Below, piece by piece: positions 35,973 through 46,798 of a stretch of 64,000 nucleotides of DNA. Made by a program: the position numbers and the translations under genes. The DNA lies in assembly GCA_027919835.1 (NCBI GenBank), contig JANVFP010000019.1, positions 248,001 through 312,000 of the forward strand, written 5' to 3'. Within the stretch, counting starts at the first letter, position 1. Every line of letters starts with the position of its first letter. The notes beneath the pieces were generated by a model. It saw only the letters and a program-made list of their open reading frames with translations, was not told the DNA's origin and did not search any database. The DNA comes from Lentinula raphanica (Eukaryota; Basidiomycota; Agaricomycetes; Agaricales; Omphalotaceae).

Positions 35973-37732
35973 TCGAAGTTATGTGAATAGTGTTGTTGGA
36001 GGGTGTAAGGAAGAGAATCGATTTGTGATAATCTCCAAGATGGATGATATTAAATGGAAAAGTTTCCTTGCGGGCGCCGCTCCGTTTCATCTTTATGACC
36101 TTCCTTCTTTGAATAATTCACTTGGCCGTCAGTCCTTTTCGTGCCATGGCTACTTGCTTAAGTCATGGATTTTGTCAATAAAATTTCCCAAGTTTGTAAT
36201 TGCAGTGCACATCCGAAAATCATTTTCGGCGTTACAACGTTACAGGGTTTTTTTGATTGAGTGGAGGAAACAAATGATGATGTGAATCATTCTTTTTTAT
36301 CATACCTCACTTGACCTTACACGACGGTCTGAAACAATGATTGCGAAAGCTGCAATGATGAGAACACAAAGTATCAATCAATCCCAGTCAATCCCCTGCC
36401 GTCCCGACAAAGTTCAGTCTAGTGCAGTTGACCAGATGCCTATAGTGCCAACATTGGGAAAGACAGGGAAAGACTTGCTTTGAGAATGAGACCAGCTGGG
36501 CATTTTCTGATTTCAAAATATTCTTTCTTTCGATCAGTTCTTACGTGGAAAAGGAGGAAGGAGTCTGGAATGAGGGATCGGAGGGCATGGATTTCCGTAC
36601 CTTTCCACGCATGCGCTCCACGCAAATACTACCGGCAACTACGGTTTCGACGACTTTCCACTGACCCAAGCCCTCCCAAGCCTCTTTATGCGCGTATATT
36701 GGAAGAGATGGTCTGAGATGGTGGAAAGGTAAGACAGCAAGGCACTTGTTATACAGTCCCACTGCAATGAACAACCTGGCCTCCTGCAAGTATAAGTGGT
36801 TGATACAGCTTTGAGCTGAGAGTCTGATGTCTGATTGCAATTTAAGAAACGCTTCCAGAGCGCCTCCAGCTTGTGGTCCAAGATTGTTCTTTTCCTCTGC
36901 AAAAGACCTGTACTATGGAATGAATTGAGGCTTGATTAGGTAGATTTATCAAATTCGAATTCAACGTACCCGCACAGAACGGAAAGGAAAGATCCTTGTT
37001 TGATCTCTGCAGCTCTCGTCTGGTGTATCTACGGCACGACATCCTCCAAGCGGGACCTAAACCACAACATTTCAACAGATCCAGCCATCGAAGTACTGAA
37101 GGACTGACGCGAACGGGTCATTCCTCTGTGATGGCGATTGTTTCAGAAGAATTCAGAGATTTCTCTGTGTTTTGAAGCAAAGTCTGGGTCAATCGCGGTC
37201 GAGCGATACGAGAATCTAACAAATGGAGTGGTGATGCTGAACATCGTTCGTCTCTGAAATGGAGAGCATGGAGAGACGGAACGGAAGAGTCTCCATCCGA
37301 GCCGCCAGCTTTCAGCAAACTTGTACAAATACGTGCGATAAGGTGGACTAGATAAGATTATCTGTTTTTCGTCATAGCCTTCAACCACTGTTCACGAATG
37401 TCACCAGCACCATTGAAAGCTCATCGACATCACCCAAGTTAATTGGCAGTTTTCAGTATGCGTGCAAAGGGTATACAGATGAATACTCGACGACAACTGT
37501 TTCGCCGTAATTCACCGTTTACGTGTTTATCCTTACGCTCAACATTACGCGTATAGGCTCAACGAACCAATAGTTTTGTTGAGCTCTCGCCGTATGACGT
37601 TCAAAAAAGGATCAGTGCAGGCTCAGTGAATGTTTATAAACGCAGACCTGGCTTGTTTTAGGGTAAGTTTAACCTTGGACTTTGATTCACCTTCCTTGCA
37701 ACAATACCCGCACTGAGACAGATCTAATCTTC
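35973..37732. other. 1.76 kb intergenic stretch
   Basis: This stretch lies between the divergently read MYB gene and the first FAD monooxygenase. Only short frames occur on either strand and none has a recognisable motif. It must contain both promoters. Confidence 0.45.
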
Positions 37733-39993
37733 ATGCCTGTGAATGTTCTAATCGTGCGTTATGGATAGTTCTTGCTTCATTCTGGTACTTACTACGTAGG
37801 CGCATAGGTTGGAGCTGGGCCATCTGGTACGTACAATGAACTCCATAGTCTTAAACGATATAATAACACGACAAATTCTAGGACTGGCCCTGGCCCTTCT
37901 GCTTCTACGTAATGGTCTTTCCGTGCGGATTATAGAGAAACAGCTTCAATTCCATCCTGGTGAACGAGGGGCTGGTATACAAGTTAAAAATCATCCTATC
38001 TAATCAAGTTTAGTGCTGACATGATGTTGTTACCAGTCCCGAACTTTAGAACTTTACAAGTTTCTGGGTATACTGCCAGACGTCCTCGAACAAAGTGCAC
38101 CTGTACCTACAAATGTACAATATTTTGCTGCACCTGACGATGGAAAACCCCCACGCATTGTTCCTGCGGCGTTAGAATTGAAGAGCACACCTGGTCGACC
38201 AATGGTGAGTACCTGCTGAATACCTCACATGTACTCAATTCACCTCCAATCACTTCATTAGGTTGAGGGACGCTTGTTAGGACAAAATCGACATGGAAAA
38301 ATCTTGTGTGAACATATCATGGCTGATTATGGTGTTCAAGTGGAACTTGGTACAGAACTGAGATCTTTCGAGCAGTATCCTGATCATGTCGTCGCCCATG
38401 TGGTAAAGACTGTGGAGTCAAATACTGTAGAGGAGAGTATCGCGGCGAACTGGCTTGTTGGAGCTGACGGTGCTCGAAGCGTCGTGCGCAAACAGCTGGG
38501 ACTTTCTTTCGTTGGTGACAGCCCCGATATGGAGGTGGTCACAGGAGATATTTACCTAGTCGGCGATACCCTCATGCAAGACCAGGTTTGTTTTGTACAC
38601 GTATTCATCGACATCGCTTATTTATGCTCACTTTCAACAGCACAATGGTTTTTTCGCGTGGATTCGATCTGACAATAAGCCAGCGTATGTTCTGATATTC
38701 CCCAACTGATGATCGATCACTGTACTGATCGTTCATATTCTACGATGCTATAGTATTTTTGTACGGTCATGTTTCATTCCGGGAAAGAACCTCTTTCAAT
38801 TTATCATCATGGGAAACGAGAACCTGGACATGGTCAAGATATCTTCTAATCGTGAAGAGATGATTAAGGCGTTCCATGAGATCACCGGAAGAAGGGATAT
38901 TGAATTTGGAGAGTTGGTATGGATGGGCTTGTGGCGGTCAGTATCACTCACATCGTCCGGGCGTTGATGTTGCTGAGACTGAAGGCAGTCCGAATATCCG
39001 GATGGTAGATACTTTTGGCAAAGAAAGAGTATTCATAGTAGGAGGTGAGTCAGAACTCATCACTGAGAAGGCCTGGAATACAAACAATGCCTTTTTCATA
39101 GATGCCGCCCACGTTCATAGCCCCACCGGAGGACAAGTACGTGCTTATCCTATCGATGTCGTTTCAATAGAATCCAATCTAACCACGCATCAGGGTATGA
39201 ATTCGAGCGTCCAAGATTCAGTAAGTCCATTCTTCGGACTTTGTTCCCCTTCTTTGTGACTCCATCATCATAGTTCAATCTCGCATGGAAAATCGCGCTG
39301 GTCGAAAAAGGGCGCGCTCCGCAGTCCATTCTCAAATCCTATTCAGACGAACGAACCCCAGTCATCGCCTCGATGCTCAATATGACCACTCAACTTTTCC
39401 GAAAGGAATTCGCCGCTCAATCAGGTCAAAGAAAGGACTTCTTTCGAGGCCCAGAGCTTCTTCAGCTTGGGATCAACTACCGTGGCAGTTCTCTCGTTTT
39501 GGACGAGAAGTATACCGACAAGGACGAAGTTGTGGATCCGTACCGGTCAGGAGACGATGGGACTGTTCGAGCTGGTGACAGAGCCCCCGATGCTCCTTCC
39601 TTAGCGCACTTAGATGCCGATACCCTCAAGGAGACCGCCGAAACTATGAGGCTGTTCGACGTTTTCTCCCCAGTTCAGCATACCGTGCTTGTTTTTCCTG
39701 GATTCGCAGGCGATGGTTTTGTTACGGAAGTCGCCACGACATTGGCTGAATTACCCTCCGATCTCTTCAAGAGTCTCCTTATCTATCCACGTGCAACTCC
39801 CCCTTCGCCTCGTCCCTCCGCCGTGCTTTCTATGACTCTAGTTGACACAGAAGGTTACGCTTATAAAGATTATGCTGTTGCTGAGGACACCCCTGGGACA
39901 GTCTTCATCATTCGGCCGGATGGTTATATTGGTGCTCTGGTCACGAGTGGAAGGTTGGGCATCCGCAACTACTTCACCGGTATCTTATCGTAA
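37733..39993 (+). CDS. FAD-dependent aromatic-type monooxygenase, copy 1
   Basis: Exons start 37733-37753, 37808-37826, 37882-37982, 38037-38204 and 38262-38585; further exons run to the stop at 39991-39993. MPVNVLIVGAGPSGLALALL is the FAD-binding GxGxxG. FHPGERGAGIQSRTLELYKF follows as in phenol/pentachlorophenol hydroxylases. Then come NWLVGADGARSVVRKQLGL (the DG motif) and GDAAHVHSPTGGQGMN, formed across an intron at 39049-39100, where the Asp contacts the FAD ribityl chain. The last 200 residues hold VDPYRSGDDGTVRAGDRAPD and a thioredoxin-like end (HTVLVFPGF, VFIIRPDGYIGALV). All signature residues are present. Enzymes of this group hydroxylate aromatic rings with NAD(P)H and O2. The substrate is unknown. 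Two related copies follow on the same strand. Confidence 0.82.
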
Positions 39994-40254
39994 TCCCTCA
40001 TTCTATGAAACCCCGTCATCGTCGTCACTTGTATAGTACCCAATTCGAATCCCAGTTCAAACCATAAACACATCGAAGGGAAGAGGTCATACGCATATCG
40101 TCATCACGCGCGGCAGTAGCAGCGGTAGAATGGGACTGCCGTGCCAACACGCTTCGAAACGATGTCTCCCGAGAGACTATGGATAGTTATATATATCCTG
40201 CAGAGACGTGTTGGAAAAGCACTAAGAAGTTTCCTTCTCATAACTGACTCGAGC

Positions 40255-42536
40255 ATGTCTACAAACGTCCTGATTGTGAGCCGAACCTCCATGCTCCTTA
40301 CTCTATTTCAGTGACTGAATCCTGAGCAGGTCGGCGCAGGTCCAACAGGTACACAGTCGCGGCTGCTGCCACTATCACTGTTCCAATCAATCCACTAATG
40401 TCTCCAAAGGTCTCGCTTTGGCTCTTTTGCTTCTACGTAGCGGTCTTACTGTCCGAATTATCGAGAAACAGTCTCGATTCCATCCCGGAGAACGAGGTTC
40501 CGGGATCCAAGTACGATCCATACACTCTGAGCATGTTGGACTACGATCTAAACTTCTCTGGATTGTAGCCAAGGACCTTGGAACTCTACAAATTTCTGGG
40601 CATACTGCCAGATATCCTGTCTCAAAGTTCTCTTGTTCCCGAGAAACTCAGATATTATACTGCTCCGGACGATGGTAAACCGCCGCGCTCGAGTAGCTTT
40701 GTGGAACCTCTGAGCAGTAGTCCTGACCGTCCCATGGTAAATTCTATCTCGTCATTCTTTTGCTTTACTAAAATTTGAGATGGCGATATTTCTTCTAGAC
40801 TGACGCGAAGATGCTGGGACAAAATTACCATGAACAGATCCTTCGAGAACACATTTTCAAGGAATATGATGTTCGAGTAGAGCTCGACACAGAATTGCAA
40901 TCTTTCGAGCAACACCCTGATCATGTCGTTGCTCATATCATCAAGACTGTCGACTCTAAGCCTCTACAAGAGACGGCTACTGTAGATTGGTTGATTGGGG
41001 CTGATGGAGCTCGGAGCATTGTTCGCAAGCAACTAGGCTTATCGTTCCTTGGGGAAAGCCCTGCGATGGCGGCAGTTACGGGTGATATCTATGTGGCGGG
41101 AGACTCACTGACACAGGACCCTGTTCGTTTGGAGATTATCATTTGTTCCATGATTCTTGTCATGCTAATTCCCGAGTCAAAAGATCGATGGGTGGGTAAC
41201 ATGGACACAACCAGAATCGGAGAACACGAAACCAGTGCTGTATGCTCAAATCTGAGTCACTGCATGTTGTATTGGCTGAGTGTGTTTTTGTTTTTACTTG
41301 CTTGGACAGGATTTCCATGCGGCCCTGCATGTTGCCGGGGAAGAATTTATTCCAATTTTTCCTTGTCGGGGCAGATCTTGATAGCGTCAAGATATCCAGC
41401 AGTCGCGAAGAATTCATCAAGGCCTTTCACGAGATCACCGGAAGGAGGGATGTTGTATTTGGAGAATTGGTTTGGATTGGTCTATGGCGGTAAGTCTGCG
41501 TTGCCGCTTGACACTTTGAAGTTTACATAGTCCCATTCATTGCATACAGACCGAACATTCGAATGGTAGACCGTTTCAGCAAAGACAGAGTATTTGTTGC
41601 AGGCGGTGGGTCCAGCGATGCCGGCAAAACCATATCAATATTGAACTCTTCTACTATCAGATGCAGCTCATGTTCACAGCCCCACTGGAGGCCAAGTAAG
41701 CTCTGGTTGTAGTTTTGCTAGGGAAATGCAATTGACGCGGACTTAGGGAATGAACTCAGGTGTACAAGACTCTGTAAGGACTTCTGTGCAGGTCTTCTAA
41801 AACCCGCTAGCATCTCATTGTTGTCTCACAGTTCAATCTTGCATGGAAACTTGCACTGGTGCACAAAGGGATTGCACATCAATCCATTTTGGAAACTTAC
41901 TCAAGCGAACGCACCCCTGTCATTGCTTCAATGCTTGATATGACCACCAAACTGTTTAAAAAGGAGTTCCTAGTAAATGGTGGACAGAGACAGACCTTGT
42001 TCAGAGGCAACGAGCTTCGTCAACTTGGGATCAACTATCGTGGCAGCACTCTCGTTCTGGACGAGAAATATGTTGACACAACTGAAAACACTGACCCGTA
42101 TAGGTCAGGAGAGGACGGTACCGTACGTGGGGGCGATCGAGCTCCAGATGCTCCTTCGCTTACACACTTGGGTGCCAATGGCGACGTTCCCGGGAAAACT
42201 CTCTTCGAACTCTTCACAACCGGATGGCATACACTCTTGATTTTCCCTGGATCAACAGGAGAGAATCTTGTTACTGAAACTTCAAAGGTCCTGCGTGAAT
42301 ATCCTTCAGATTACCTGAAGAGTGTTCTCATCCTTCCACAAACTGATACTACAAATTCATCATCAACTCTGGTCGATATGAATTTGGTTGATACAGAGGG
42401 TTACGCCTATAAAAACTATGCTATTGCTATTGATACGCCTACGGTAATCATTGTTCGTCCGGATGGTTACATAGGTGCTCTTATCACAAGTGGAGGATCC
42501 GGGATCCGCAAATACCTCTCAGGTATTTTCTCGTAA
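40255..42536 (+). CDS. FAD-dependent aromatic-type monooxygenase, copy 2
   Basis: This paralogue of copy 1 has the same exon plan. It starts MSTNVLI, then VGAGPTGLALALLLLRSGL, FHPGERGSGIQ, TLELYKFLGILPDILSQSS and DWLIGADGARSIVRKQLGL. The GDAAHVHSPTGGQG motif is again built over an intron (41606-41671). The C-terminal exon ends RKYLSGIFS. Around 41130-41310 the exon equivalent to copy 1 FFAWIRSDNKPA is diverged. The best reading is GWVTWTQPESENTKPVL, followed by a GTATGC donor and the ISMRPCMLPGKNLFQF exon in phase 2, the same phase as in copy 1. The gene therefore appears intact but that section needs transcript support. It lies only 261 bases after copy 1. The C-terminal part is closer to copy 3 than to copy 1. 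Confidence 0.76.
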
Positions 42537-42614
42537 TTTGACTACTTACAGGTTGGCTTCTTGCGCAAAGCTGTTCCAAAATCAATCACCACTCATCATG
42601 ATATCACATAAACA

Positions 42615-43602
42615 TTAGTAGCTAGTAGTACCACCATAATAGATTGGACTTTGGCAAATAATACCTTCCACTTGATTCATTCCAATTTGCGACTCTCGAT
42701 ATTCGGGAAGTGCGCGAGTCTCGAGAACCATAGATGCATCTCGCGAGTTACTTTTGCAAACTAGATTGTTGTGACGTATATGGAGGATTCTGAAAATCAA
42801 GAATGAAGCCACTGAGAGTTGGAGATTTGGAAAGATGAAGGGTATCTTCAAGTAAGTATTGGGAGCTTTGGTATTCAAGAATAGAGATTTAAGATTGGTA
42901 GGGGTTTCTCCGTTTCGGACGAGGGGATCTAAGAACGCATCGAACATGAAGTTCAGCACGCCGACGATAGATACAAGGCGCCAACGATTACAACGGTCAA
43001 CCGAAGGGGATGGATAGTCATAAAATTCGTCGTCCAACCTGTGACTGAGCTTGAAATCAACGCGATTCGGACAGGAGCGTTCGAGGAAGGTTTCGACCAG
43101 GGATTCAGAAACGCAGCGATCAATTTCGAAAGAGGTTCAAAGCATTGGCATTGAGGTGACAAATTCATACCAGTTGAAGCAAAGCCGCTTACATCGAAGC
43201 TTGGCAATCGTCAGTGGTTGACTTTATCAAATGCGTTGGAAAATTTCACCAAGTATATCGAGCGGAAGACGGTGAATGGGGGAAAGCTAAGTATATGTTG
43301 CCGCATCGTACGCCTATAAGAGCATCCGCTGTTCAAGCCTTCGTGTCGCCTCTCGCAGTTGATGCAGTTCTTCCTCGCGACGTTCTATCTCGTGTCGCGT
43401 TTCTTCAAGCGTTCTAAGGTAAGATACGCGTAGGACTGTATCCAGAGCGCGAACGCGCTAGAATTTCCTGGAAATCGATCGATTGGGCATCCAAGTTTAT
43501 CGAGTGGTTACATCTATCGCAAAGACACTGAAGAGATCCGTTTTGTAGGCCAGGGAATTTGGGCAATAGAGGAGAACGATGAGAGATAACCTGGGAGTTC
43601 AA
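42615..43602 (-). pseudogene. F-box/LRR pseudogene
   Basis: Read on the minus strand, this region aligns piece by piece with the intact F-box gene at 43907-45607. CLCDRCNHSINLDAQ matches its CICEKCGYSIQFNAR, and ARSRSGYSPT matches EHTRSGYTPT. A frame change follows, then LRTLEETRHEIERREEEL, then in-frame stop codons within the stretch leading to SPIHRLPLDILGEIFQRI, the F-box, and more stops directly after it. Further on, CNRWRLVSIVGVLNFMFDAF matches CDRWHHVSIAGSLKFVVGVF. The frame changes several times, so no full protein can be made. It sits between FAD monooxygenase copy 2 and the intact F-box gene. Confidence 0.8.
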
Positions 43603-43906
43603 TCTGCACGCAGTAAGAAAGAGCGAAGAACAAGATAGAAGCTGATTGGAGAGAGCTCCGTAGAGGGTAGAGAAATACCTGGTGAAGGCAGGCCTGAAGT
43701 CTCAAGTTCGAATCCCAGTCTACCATTTCTGAATTTTGTACCTCTCATGCGAATCTTCCAGAATTTGTGTTTGTAACTTCGGGTTAGAGGGAGACTACCT
43801 AGCAATCATGGTGTAGGTTATCAATATACAGATTGCGGAGGAGTGGGGATAGCCTAAACCCCTGGGATCTCGATGTCAACATCCAACCCTCTTTCCTCAA
43901 ACGGCT

Positions 43907-45607
43907 TCAAACTCTTCTGCAAGGCCTCAACATGAGCAGGAATCTTAGGATACCGAGCAGATCCATTGGAATATCGTATACGTATACGTAGCGTTCGCAA
44001 ACAAGCACGATCCCTGGGTTATCTTCGAGTATCGGTTGTCTCGAACGCACAACGTCCAGAAGCAATTTGTTGCGTGGTCTCATAGTCAAGTTGAGCACAA
44101 CCAGCCGCGGCAGTAATAGTTCCTGGAGGTCGCTGTTATGATCTTCCTCGTCCGAACCATTCTCGTCTTCCTGTTCCGATTCGGAATCCCATTCTTCGTC
44201 CATATCGATATCATCATAATTGAACGGTGAATTTATGTCTTCATCCACATCTATCTCTGGCGTTGCCATTGCTTCCGGAAAACCAGGATCCCGAGGACCA
44301 GCCAGCAGCTCTAAAATCCATCTCATCGTATCAGCCTTACGGAATCTGTTTGACGGTTCTTCAACATCCAGGTGGGTCAACGAAGGTACCAGCCGAAAGA
44401 GCTTAAGTACCTCATTATAGAGTAGCAACATCTTGTGAATGCTAAGATGGGTCAAACCACAAAGATCCTGATCGAGGAGTGAAAACGCCGTTTGGCGCGA
44501 AAAATAGAAATAGGATTCAGTCTCCGTGTAACTGTCACTGTCGCGAAGATCAAGATGGACGAGATGCGGAAATTTGAGACTAATGAGCGAATCACTCTCG
44601 AAGGGAAGAATCAAAATCAAGCTCTGCATCTTGTCGAAAACAATGGGAGCAGATGTTGAAGGATCATTCTCGCGAATATCCTCCAGTTTGAGATTCTCGA
44701 GGTTCGGAAAGCTCGAGAGAAATGAGAGGCTTGGGAAGATCGTGGGTAAATTGAAGGGATCGAAAGCATCGCATTCTAGTTCGAGAGACCTCAAGTTAGA
44801 GGGGCTTGCACCGTCTTGAGCAAGAGGCTTTAAGAACACTCCAACAACGAACTTCAACGAGCCAGCAATGGACACATGGTGCCAACGATCGCAATGGGCA
44901 ACCAAAGAAGACGCAGAAAAGTGGCGTTGTGACAGGTCGTTACTGATTCTGAAGTCTATGAGCGCTGAACGAGAGCGTTCAAGAAACATTCGAACCGAAT
45001 CTCGAGAAACAAAATTGTCGCCCTCATGCCCGAAAGACGTCCAGAGAATAGGCGTTGAGGTGACAAACCTATGCCATCTAGAGCAAACACTGCTCACATC
45101 GAGGGTGGGCAATCGAGTAGTGACTTTGTATGGGCGAGTCTTGTAGTGATTAACAATATCCGTGGCATCCTTTCCACAACAGACGTATTGGAAAATGAGG
45201 CCAAGGATCTCCAGCGGAAGACGTTGAATAGGGGAAGTTATATGTTTGATGCCCGCCTCGTATGCCTGGAGGAATCGTTGTTGTTCCTCTAACTTTTGTG
45301 TCACCTCCCGCAACCGCCGCAGCTCTATTTCGCAATGCCCTATCTCATGCCGTGTTTCTTCAAGCATTCCCAGGTAAGCTACGCGTTCGGAACTGGTAGG
45401 AGTGTAGCCAGAGCGCGTATGCTCGATAATTTCACGGAGGTTGTGTGAACGTGCATTGAACTGGATTGAATAGCCACATTTTTCACATATGCAGGTTGAG
45501 ACACAGTTTTTAGGCAAAGTGATCTGAGCAATAGAATGAGACAATGTGAAAGAGCCTGAAAGACCATCATTAGTTGTTGAACGAACCAAAGATGCTGTTG
45601 AACACAC
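43907..45607 (-). CDS. F-box protein with N-terminal coiled coil and LRR-like region
   Basis: A single open frame encodes 566 residues. The N-terminus has a CxxC-like pair (CICEKCGYS), a helical segment rich in Glu/Arg (ETRHEIGHCEIELRRLREVT) and then the F-box SPIQRLPLEILGLIFQYVC. SVCSRWHRFVTSTPILWTSF completes the F-box and linker in the usual Agaricomycete pattern. An irregular Leu-rich repeat region follows (NLRSLELECDAFD, NLENLKLEDI, LVHLDLRDSD, LTHLSIHKMLL). A strongly acidic insert (DMDEEWDSESEQEDENGSDE) precedes the last repeat. Such proteins recruit substrates to SCF ubiquitin ligases and form large, rapidly changing families in mushrooms. The substrate is unknown. A broken paralogue lies immediately downstream. 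Confidence 0.8.
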   Translation of the reverse strand: MCSTASLVRSTTNDGLSGSFTLSHSIAQITLPKNCVSTCICEKCGYSIQFNARSHNLREIIEHTRSGYTPTSSERVAYLGMLEETRHEIGHCEIELRRLREVTQKLEEQQRFLQAYEAGIKHITSPIQRLPLEILGLIFQYVCCGKDATDIVNHYKTRPYKVTTRLPTLDVSSVCSRWHRFVTSTPILWTSFGHEGDNFVSRDSVRMFLERSRSALIDFRISNDLSQRHFSASSLVAHCDRWHHVSIAGSLKFVVGVFLKPLAQDGASPSNLRSLELECDAFDPFNLPTIFPSLSFLSSFPNLENLKLEDIRENDPSTSAPIVFDKMQSLILILPFESDSLISLKFPHLVHLDLRDSDSYTETESYFYFSRQTAFSLLDQDLCGLTHLSIHKMLLLYNEVLKLFRLVPSLTHLDVEEPSNRFRKADTMRWILELLAGPRDPGFPEAMATPEIDVDEDINSPFNYDDIDMDEEWDSESEQEDENGSDEEDHNSDLQELLLPRLVVLNLTMRPRNKLLLDVVRSRQPILEDNPGIVLVCERYVYVYDIPMDLLGILRFLLMLRPCRRV

Positions 45608-46250
45608 TTGACTCCATCGCGGATTCGCAGTTCAAGCTCAAGAGCAAGTTTTAGGTGAGATAGGGTGTCCGTAAGCGCGTGAGTACTGGAAAAGCTGATA
45701 TTGAGGCTACCGAGGATCAGCGTAGATGTGAATATTGAGGTATTTGGGGCTTGGGTGGGCAGGCTAAATAAATCGAGCAATAAACCCTAAGCGTGCAGAG
45801 TCAATCCGGAGCGCTATCCCTCACCTGTTCCAGTAAGAGACTCAGTTCAACGTAAGATTTGCACCAGGGAGGGAGGTGGGCGCTGAGAAAATGAGCTCGA
45901 GGTATGCAGCTGGTATGCAGAGGCGATGAGAGACTTTGAGAGTTCGGAAAGTCCCGTCGGCAGCTTTATATTCTCACGCCTCTATTTATCCCGCTCACCC
46001 ATTCCACCATCGTCAAGAACTTCACTTTCGATTCAAACCTGCTCCAGTTTCTGGCACCAGACTAGTACTTGGACTCGAACTTGACAATGTGCTAAAACAG
46101 GATGAAGGCAGATTAGATCGTGGACCGTGGTACAGGTAATAAGGTAAACGGAAGAGCGGCTACTACTAGTAGGTCCCAGTCTCCAGATGAAATTGACCAT
46201 CCCTCTACTATTAACTGACCATTAGCATAATCAGTTCCATCTAACACTGT
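45608..46250. other. intergenic stretch containing one copy of a diverged repeat
   Basis: No gene is supported. The part from about 46010 to 46240 resembles two pieces near 49650-49720 and 50085-50210 and is listed separately. Confidence 0.45.
46010..46240. repeat. diverged repeat, copy A
   Basis: Two blocks are shared with 49650-50210. One contains TTTCTGGCACCA and, further on, AATGTGC followed by a GATGAAG word. The other contains GTAAACGGAAGAGCGGCTAC at about 46144 and again at about 50097. Here the blocks are nearly adjacent; in copy B they are about 370 bases apart. The nature of the repeat is unknown. Confidence 0.65.
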
Positions 46251-46570
46251 ATGGAGCATCTCAAGGAGGGCATTGAGTCTATCTGGCTCTCAACACTTCA
46301 GCACACTGTGCTCGTTTTTCCTGGATCCGCTGGCGAGGGTTTTGTTAGGGAAGTCGTCGCCACATTGGATGAAATTCCTTCAAGTCTCTATATCTATCCA
46401 ATCTTGACTTCTATTGCCCCGGATCGTCTCTCCGCCGTGAGTTCTATGGTGACACTGATTGACACAGAGGGATTCGCTTATACAGAATCTGTTGTTGGTG
46501 AGTACACTAGTCTTTATAATTCGTCCCGATGGTCACGAGTGGAAGGCTGGTTAGTATGTGCAACCATATC
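46251..46570 (+). pseudogene. 3' fragment of FAD monooxygenase copy 1 type
   Basis: The open stretch carries STLQHTVLVFPGSAGEGFVR, matching the C-terminal thioredoxin-like region of copy 1 (PVQHTVLVFPGFAGDGFVT). IYPILTSIAPDRLSAVSSM and LIDTEGFAYTES also match the copy 1 tail. The final strand is lost by small changes after TES. No upstream exons are present. It is followed by a spacer resembling the one between copies 1 and 2, then by the start of copy 3. It is therefore a relic of a duplication that spanned the copy 1/copy 2 junction. Confidence 0.82.
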
Positions 46571-46798
46571 TTATTGTAGTCCTGTTTCTGTGAATCGGGA
46601 GTTTTCGTCGTCTCTCGGAATGTACCCGAATCCAATTGCAGCACAAATCATGAACGTTAACCGTCGAAGGGAAAAGGTCATACGCACAATGTCAGCACTC
46701 GCCGCCTCAAAACAATATTCCCGAGCAGGTTCCGAGAGCATTATATATATGCTGCAGAGGCGTGCCAAAACTTTCAGAACTCATAACTCACTCAAACC

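Noticed and set aside
43670..43735. tRNA-like T-loop (AGTTCGAATCCC) with a GGTAGA/TCTACC outer pair and a following CCA
   Set aside because: The enclosed length is only about 59 bases, the T stem does not pair (A-C oppositions) and no anticodon arm is visible.
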